From JANQTF01 sp041741415 (GTDB lineage: Bacteria > Bacteroidota > Bacteroidia > J057), in contig JBGSKC010000079.1 in the NCBI GenBank assembly GCA_041741415.1, positions 1 to 64,000 of the forward strand: a DNA stretch of 64,000 nt, given 5' to 3'. This document shows, in pieces, positions 59,642-64,000 of this stretch (its first letter is position 1; each line of letters begins with the position of its first letter). A model generated the notes under the pieces. That model saw only the letters and a list, made by a program, of their open reading frames with translations. It did no database searches and was not told where the DNA came from. A program made the translations under genes and the position numbers.

Positions 59642-60802
59642 ATGATTCCACGTCATGCCGCTGCCAAGATCTTGTCCTTGTCCAAACAATTCAAGGCGGT
59701 GGCCATCATTGGTCCAAGGCAAAGCGGAAAAACCACCCTTGCCAGGGCTTGCTTTCCTGAGAAGCCCTATGTTTCACTGGAAACCCCTGAGCCCAGGCAG
59801 TTCGCAGAACAAGATCCCAGAGGGTTTCTGGAAAACTACCCCGACGGTGCCATTCTGGATGAAATTCAACGTGTCCCTCAGCTCCTTTCCTGGCTCCAGC
59901 AGCGCCTTGATGAGGATGGCCGGAGGGGCTTGTTTGTTCTCACAGGCTCGAATAACTTTCTTCTTCTGGAGCAGATCACCCAATCTCTGGCCGGACGCGT
60001 TGCCTATCTTGATCTGCTCCCACTTGCATTTTCAGAGTGGCGGGAGAACCAAACTGGCCGAGCCAGCCTGAATGAGGTTCTCTTTCGCGGTGGTTACCCT
60101 CCTGTGCTGGCTGAGGGTGTTCCTCCGCAGGATTGGTTTTCCGCTTATGTGCGTACCTACGTGGAGCGGGATGTGCGGCAAATCAAAAACCTGGGCAATC
60201 TGCTCGCTTTTGAGCGATTGCTCGCCCTCTGTGCAGGGCGCGTCGGTCAAATGCTGAATCTGAGCCATCTCAGCAATGAGCTTGGCCTGGATGTGAAAAC
60301 TATCCAAAATTGGCTGGGCGTGCTTCATGCCAGCTATCTGATCCATTTTCTGCCCCCCTACTACAAAAACTTCAACAAGCGGGTAGTCAAAACCCCCAAA
60401 CTGTATTTCTACGACACGGGCCTTGCTGCTTACTTGCTGCGTATCAGAGATCCTGAAATCCTGGACCAGCACCCCATGCGGGGGCCGTTGTTTGAAAATT
60501 TCATTGTTAACGAGTTGCTCAAAAACAGGCTCAACCAGGGTCAGCGTTCCAACCTTTACTATTGGCGGGATCAGGGTGATCATGAGTTGGATCTCCTGAT
60601 TGATGAGGGGACTCACGTGGTTCCGGTGGAGATCAAGTCGAGCCAGACCATAAGCCAGCATTTTCTGAAGGGTCTGGAGTACTGGAAAAAAATCACGGAG
60701 AGCCAGTCTTCCGGGCGGGTATATTATGGCGGAAATATTAACCAAAAGTGGTCCGGTGGCCATCAGTTCATTAGTTGGGAATCTCTCTCCCCCGAAGATT
60801 GA
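59642..60802 (+). CDS. AAA_14/DUF4143 family ATPase, copy 2
   Basis: A 386-residue paralogue of the previous protein, clearly diverged. Walker A GPRQSGKTT (24-32), Walker B AILDEIQ (70-76), sensor FVLTGSNNFLLL, winged-helix segment (LNLSHLSNELGLDVKTIQNW), DUF4143 core (YYWRDQGDHELDLLID, VVPVEIKSS). Start ATG 59642 lies right at the end of the inverted repeat. 109 bp separate it from copy 1. Both copies look intact. Confidence 0.9.
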   Translation: MIPRHAAAKILSLSKQFKAVAIIGPRQSGKTTLARACFPEKPYVSLETPEPRQFAEQDPRGFLENYPDGAILDEIQRVPQLLSWLQQRLDEDGRRGLFVLTGSNNFLLLEQITQSLAGRVAYLDLLPLAFSEWRENQTGRASLNEVLFRGGYPPVLAEGVPPQDWFSAYVRTYVERDVRQIKNLGNLLAFERLLALCAGRVGQMLNLSHLSNELGLDVKTIQNWLGVLHASYLIHFLPPYYKNFNKRVVKTPKLYFYDTGLAAYLLRIRDPEILDQHPMRGPLFENFIVNELLKNRLNQGQRSNLYYWRDQGDHELDLLIDEGTHVVPVEIKSSQTISQHFLKGLEYWKKITESQSSGRVYYGGNINQKWSGGHQFISWESLSPED

Positions 60803-60835
60803 CCGGGGTCGGCCTGCCCACAATGAAAGACACCA

Positions 60836-60948
60836 GGATTGGGAAGAAGAAGCCGGTTGAGGGGAGCGGCTGGCGGGTGCTGTGGGACGGTTTCGAGCCG
60901 AACCGGTCAGACCGCATTGGCTAATGATCAAAAAAAGTCGTATGTTCA
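60836..60948 (+). repeat. Flank repeat R1, left copy
   Basis: Matches 61707-61826. The first about 52 bp are strongly similar and encode the same DWEEEAG-stop tail in both copies; the remainder ends in an A-run and a TATGTTCA or TATATTAG element before the next ATG. Confidence 0.65.
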
Positions 60949-60985
60949 GGCATGAAACCCATCGCGGGATCAACCTGTTAGTCAA

Positions 60986-61189
60986 ATGCCGGATCCTAAC
61001 GCCATTCAGCACCAATTTGCACAATTGCCTCCAGTCTTGCAGCAGGAGGTGCTTGACTTCATGGAGTTTTTGATTAGGAAGCATGGGGTTCAAAGAAAGC
61101 GGCCTGCATTTGGCAGCGCACCGGGGAAATATCGCCTTGCCCCGGATTTTGACGCTCCGCTGGATGACTTCAAAGAGTATATGGAATGA
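60986..61189 (+). CDS. DUF2281 antitoxin of a PIN toxin pair
   Basis: A 67-residue protein: FAQLPPVLQQEVLDFMEFL is the DUF2281 helical hairpin, followed by a basic-proline linker and an acidic tail (PDFDAPLDDFKEYM) typical of the toxin-binding part. It overlaps the PIN gene by 4 bp (ATGA). Promoter-like TTG and TATGTTCA with a 21-bp spacer lie at 60917-60948. Confidence 0.85.
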   Translation: MPDPNAIQHQFAQLPPVLQQEVLDFMEFLIRKHGVQRKRPAFGSAPGKYRLAPDFDAPLDDFKEYME

Positions 61190-61569
61190 AGTGTCTCTGG
61201 GATACGCATACATTTCTCTGGTGGGTTACCGGGAGTCCGCGGTTGAGCGAGACTGCAAAGGCGACCATTGCTGATGCCATGACCGAACCCTGGATGAGTA
61301 TAGCGAGTGTGTGGGAGATGTCTATCAAAGTTTCCCTCGGAAAACTTGATATTTCAGGATCCTTTGAAGAAGTGATGGACGACATCTACGGCAATGGAAT
61401 TCAGCTCCTGCCCATTACCTTCTATCACACTTTACAGCAGTACAAGCTTCCCTTTCACCATCGGGACCCATTCGACCGCATGATCGTTTCCCAGGCTATC
61501 GCCGAAGATATGTCCATTATCAGTGCCGATTCGCAATTAGACGCTTACTCCATTCGACGGATCTGGTGA
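61186..61569 (+). CDS. PIN-domain toxin (VapC-type)
   Basis: A 127-residue PIN protein. Active-site acids: Asp6 in CLWDTHTFLWW, Glu near 44 in SIASVWEMSIK, and DPFDRMIVSQA and IISADSQLD near the end. The WWV and HHRDPFDR motifs define the COG3744-type group that pairs with DUF2281. An RNase toxin neutralised by the upstream partner. Confidence 0.9.
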   Translation: MKCLWDTHTFLWWVTGSPRLSETAKATIADAMTEPWMSIASVWEMSIKVSLGKLDISGSFEEVMDDIYGNGIQLLPITFYHTLQQYKLPFHHRDPFDRMIVSQAIAEDMSIISADSQLDAYSIRRIW

Positions 61570-61595
61570 TCTAACCCTCCGTCACCTTCCCCCTC

Positions 61596-61676
61596 CCATT
61601 TGCTTCTCAGCCATGAACTATGCAATTTATGGCCGCAAAAGCAGTACTGCCTTCTGTCATGGCTCAGGAAGCTGAA
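61596..61676 (+). repeat. Leader repeat R2, left copy (relic of a caspase gene 5' end)
   Basis: 81 bp differing from 62094-62174 at only 4 positions. In the right copy this sequence leads into the caspase gene. Here an open frame MQFMAAKAVL... continues for 37 codons (61620-61733) and ends in DWEEEAG. It may be a truncated gene start. Confidence 0.85.
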
Positions 61677-61706
61677 TCCGGCTTTGACCCGGAAACCCAG
61701 AACATC

Positions 61707-61826
61707 GCGGATTGGGAAGAGGAGGCGGGCTGAGGGGAAATGGCTGGCGGGTGCTGTGGTGGGTTATGAGGCCGGGGTAGATCCTTTCGGCTCCTCCGCA
61801 ATCGTTAAAAAAGCGTATATTAGGGA
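61707..61826 (+). repeat. Flank repeat R1, right copy
   Basis: Similar to 60836-60948. It precedes the small gene at 61839 as the left copy precedes the toxin-antitoxin pair. Confidence 0.6.
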
Positions 61827-61838
61827 AAAGTACCAGGG

Positions 61839-62057
61839 ATGATTTTGGTAATTGAGTCCAATAACGAGCAGGTGATCCGTTTGATGGCGGAGTTGGCAGC
61901 GGCTTTTCAGGCGCGTGTGCAGATCGAGGGCCTCGACGAAGTTTCGCCCGAGGCCCGCGCCCACCGCGTGGCTGTGGGAAACCGCTTCAAAGGAACCCTC
62001 CGCCACGCCAGCTACCAGCCCGGCAAAACTGACTGGTACGAGCAAGCAGTTTCCTGA
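61839..62057 (+). CDS. Small protein, antitoxin-like, hypothetical
   Basis: A 72-residue protein: an N-terminal helix-rich part (ESNNEQVIRLMAELAAAFQA), then ARAHRVAVGNRFKGTL and a C-terminal tail with KTDWYEQ. Size and composition suggest an antitoxin, but no toxin follows; the caspase leader repeat begins 37 bp after its stop. No family was recognised, so this could be an orphan antitoxin or a gene whose partner was lost. Confidence 0.5.
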   Translation: MILVIESNNEQVIRLMAELAAAFQARVQIEGLDEVSPEARAHRVAVGNRFKGTLRHASYQPGKTDWYEQAVS

Positions 62058-62093
62058 TTGAAATAGATATCGTCAAAAGCTCTCCCTCTCCCC

Positions 62094-62174
62094 CCATTTG
62101 CTTCTCAGCCATGAACTATGCAATTTATGGCCGCAAAAGCAGTGCTGCCTTTTCTCATGTCTCAGGAAGCTGAA
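62094..62174 (+). repeat. Leader repeat R2, right copy (5' end of the caspase gene)
   Basis: 81 bp, 4 mismatches to 61596-61676. It includes the candidate starts of the caspase gene at 62118 and 62157. Confidence 0.85.
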
Positions 62175-64000
62175 CAAGATCGTTCCCTCCACTTCAAACC
62201 CGTGGATATTCCTGCCTCAACCGGCGGGGTGAATCACCTGTTGGTGATTGGGATTGATGCGTACCTGCATCATCCCAGGCTCAACAATGCCCGCCGCGAC
62301 GCCGAGGCGTTTCGCAGTCTGCTCACAACCCGCTACCAGTTCGACCCCGGCAGGGTAATCGAACTCTACGACGAACAAGCCACGCTCCGCCGGATCATCG
62401 AAACGCTTGAAAGTTTGGAGCGCAGCCTCAGGCCCACCGACAACCTGCTCATCTATTTCTCCGGCCACGGCACGATGAATGCCAAAAAGAGCCAGGGCTT
62501 TTGGGTGCCGGTCGATGCAGAGAAAACCAGTGCCGACTACCTGCCCAACGACCGGGTGCGGGCCATGATCGGCGACATGGAGGCCCACCACATCTACCTG
62601 ATCGTGGATGCCTGTTTTTCGGGGAGCATGATCCTGCGCAGCAGCGCTGCCGCGCACGAACTGCTGGAACAAAACCCCTCGCGGCGGGTGCTCACCTCCG
62701 GGCGGCAGGAGGTGGTGTCGGATGGTAAACCCGGCGGGCACAGCCCATTTTTCGACTGCATCCGGCACCAGTTGAGCCAGGGTCAGCCCCTTTCCGCCAT
62801 CGAGCTCGAAAACTACGTCATCCACAACACGCCCCGCACAGCCAACCAACTGCCGGAGGCTGACTTTATCCTGGGCGTGGGCGACCAGAGCGGGAAATTT
62901 GTTTTCCACCCCAAACGCGACGAAGCCCGCGACTGGGCCGATGCCCAGGCTGACAACTCCCCTGACGGTTACCGCCGTTACCTGGAGGCATATCCGCAGG
63001 GGGGCCATGCCGAAGAGGCGAGCTGGCAGATGGCGTGTTTGCAACCTCAGGACAAACGAAGCTATCGGGCTTATCTGGATCAGTTTCCATGGGGCATTTA
63101 TGCCCGTGCTGCCATCGAGCGGATTGAAATGCTGGATCAGGAGGCGCGCTACCAGGAAGCGCTGCGCCGGGGCGAGGCTGGCCTTCGCCGCTTTCTGATG
63201 GATTATCCAGATGGCAGTTTTGCTGTCGAGGCCCGGGCCGCGCTCGACCGCATCCTCGCCGCTGAGCGGGACGCCACCCAGCGGGAAGACGATGCCCGCA
63301 GGGCGCAAGCACTGGAAGCGGAAAGGAAACGGCAGGAGGCCGCAGAATCTCTTCGAAAGCAACAAGCAGAAGAAGCCGCTGCCCAGGAACAAGCCCGGCT
63401 TGCCAAAGAGCAGGCGAAGAAGCGCGAAGCGGAAAAGCGACGATTGGCAGAAGAAGAACGGCCAAAGCAACCAGTTGCCTCTCCCCAAAAATCAGTACCG
63501 GAGCTGCCGGGAGTTTCCCAAACAAAAAAGGAGGATCCTTCACCGATTCGCCGATACTGGGTATTGCTTGCAGGAGCCGGGGCAATCGGCACACTCGTTT
63601 GGGCTTTTTGGCCAAATGGAACCACTTCCAATCCTGGCGCAGGAGCAACAACGACAGAAGAATTGGCCGCCGCTCCGGCTGCTGAGCAAGTAAAAAAAAT
63701 AAAGCCTCCCGAAATGGTGCTGATCACTGGCGGGTCATTTGCGATCGAATCGGAGGCAAATGGAAACCCCGGCAAGCCTCGCAAGATAACAGTGGGTGAT
63801 TTCTCCCTCGGAAAATATGAGGTGACCCAGGCAGCGTGGCGGGCCGTGATGGGAGACAACCCCAGCTATTTCTCCGGCTGCGATGAGTGCCCCGTAGAGC
63901 AAGTTTCCTGGGAGGATGTGCAGCAGTTCATCCAAAAGCTGAACCAGCAAACGGGCCAGCGCTACCGGCTTCCCACGGAGGCGGAGTGGGAGTATGCCGC
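62157..64000 (+). CDS. Caspase-TPR-coiled-coil-TM-FGE fusion protein (3' end beyond the window)
   Basis: At least 614 residues, still open at base 64000. Residues about 26-250 form a C14 caspase-like domain with catalytic His104 (YFSGHGT) and Cys153 (VDACFSGS). Three YfiO/TPR-like repeats follow (about 270-365: YRRYLEAYPQG, YRAYLDQFPWG, LRRFLMDYPDG), then a charged Ala/Glu/Arg coiled coil (about 328-436), one TM helix (about 466-485, YWVLLAGAGAIGTLVW), and the start of a formylglycine-generating-enzyme (SUMF1) domain (515 on: GKYEVTQAAWRAVMGDNP, YRLPTEAEWEYA). ATG 62157 is chosen; ATG 62118 is possible. Confidence 0.88.
   Translation, partial: MSQEAEQDRSLHFKPVDIPASTGGVNHLLVIGIDAYLHHPRLNNARRDAEAFRSLLTTRYQFDPGRVIELYDEQATLRRIIETLESLERSLRPTDNLLIYFSGHGTMNAKKSQGFWVPVDAEKTSADYLPNDRVRAMIGDMEAHHIYLIVDACFSGSMILRSSAAAHELLEQNPSRRVLTSGRQEVVSDGKPGGHSPFFDCIRHQLSQGQPLSAIELENYVIHNTPRTANQLPEADFILGVGDQSGKFVFHPKRDEARDWADAQADNSPDGYRRYLEAYPQGGHAEEASWQMACLQPQDKRSYRAYLDQFPWGIYARAAIERIEMLDQEARYQEALRRGEAGLRRFLMDYPDGSFAVEARAALDRILAAERDATQREDDARRAQALEAERKRQEAAESLRKQQAEEAAAQEQARLAKEQAKKREAEKRRLAEEERPKQPVASPQKSVPELPGVSQTKKEDPSPIRRYWVLLAGAGAIGTLVWAFWPNGTTSNPGAGATTTEELAAAPAAEQVKKIKPPEMVLITGGSFAIESEANGNPGKPRKITVGDFSLGKYEVTQAAWRAVMGDNPSYFSGCDECPVEQVSWEDVQQFIQKLNQQTGQRYRLPTEAEWEYA

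Noticed and set aside
62217..63488. 423-codon open frame antisense to the caspase gene
   Set aside because: The plus strand carries a full caspase-TPR-coiled-coil order with catalytic residues.

Overview
The window is about 64 kb of a moderately GC-rich bacterial chromosome. It is most consistent with a marine or activated-sludge Bacteroidota of the Saprospiraceae/Lewinella type. Support comes from type IX secretion C-terminal sorting domains on long secreted proteins (10770-13799, 53881-56622), SprB-like repeats, a fused ccoNO cbb3 oxidase gene, an SDR-type threonine dehydrogenase, GH97/GH30/GH5 glycosidases, and -7 promoter elements of the Bacteroidota form TAnnTTTG. No rRNA or tRNA gene was recognised. 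The placement is inferred from gene content, not from a marker gene.

Layout. 1-18 kb is mostly housekeeping and envelope: an Rpn-type nuclease tail cut by the window edge, a ketosynthase III/adenylating-enzyme pair, thiol peroxidase, an ECF sigma factor with a membrane partner, TraB/GumN lipoprotein, M28 peptidase, DUF547, Acr3 arsenite permease, a 1009-residue T9SS adhesin-like protein, threonine dehydrogenase, a HAD phosphatase, and an intergenic array of about 15 short hairpin units. 18-25 kb is a MarR-controlled RND efflux operon (MarR, adaptor, permease, TolC) with two copies of a probable MarR operator. 25-27 kb holds a degenerate AAA-like protein and QueE. 26.5-33.2 kb on the minus strand is a cbb3 oxidase operon, ccoS-ccoNO-ccoQ-ccoP-ccoG-ccoH plus a TauE/SafE-like protein.

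33.6-38.8 kb is an accessory, partly decayed region: an intact Rpn nuclease, a DUF1016/YhcG nuclease gene broken by an in-frame TAG, and a winged-helix gene also broken by TAG. Each broken gene lies between two copies of the 3' end of its right-hand neighbour. 38.8-50 kb carries lipoproteins, an EGF-like protein, a GPH sugar symporter, a PIN toxin-antitoxin pair, a GH97 glucosidase and an AraC-led group of small redox/FMN proteins. 50.6-58.2 kb is a polysaccharide locus: a membrane-spanning propeller/Y_Y_Y regulator with a C-terminal HTH but no kinase, followed by a T9SS-secreted GH5-CBM6 glucanase and a GH30 lipoprotein, probably acting on beta-glucan.

58.2-64 kb looks like a defence- or conflict-type island: two tandem AAA_14/DUF4143 ATPases, each with its own perfect 15-bp inverted repeat just before the start codon; a DUF2281/PIN toxin-antitoxin pair; an orphan small gene; and a caspase-TPR-coiled-coil-transmembrane-FGE protein that runs off the window. 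The small-gene cargos there are framed by duplicated 80-110 bp flanks. This island, the gene-tail-bracketed pseudogenes and the hairpin array are the most unusual parts of the window.
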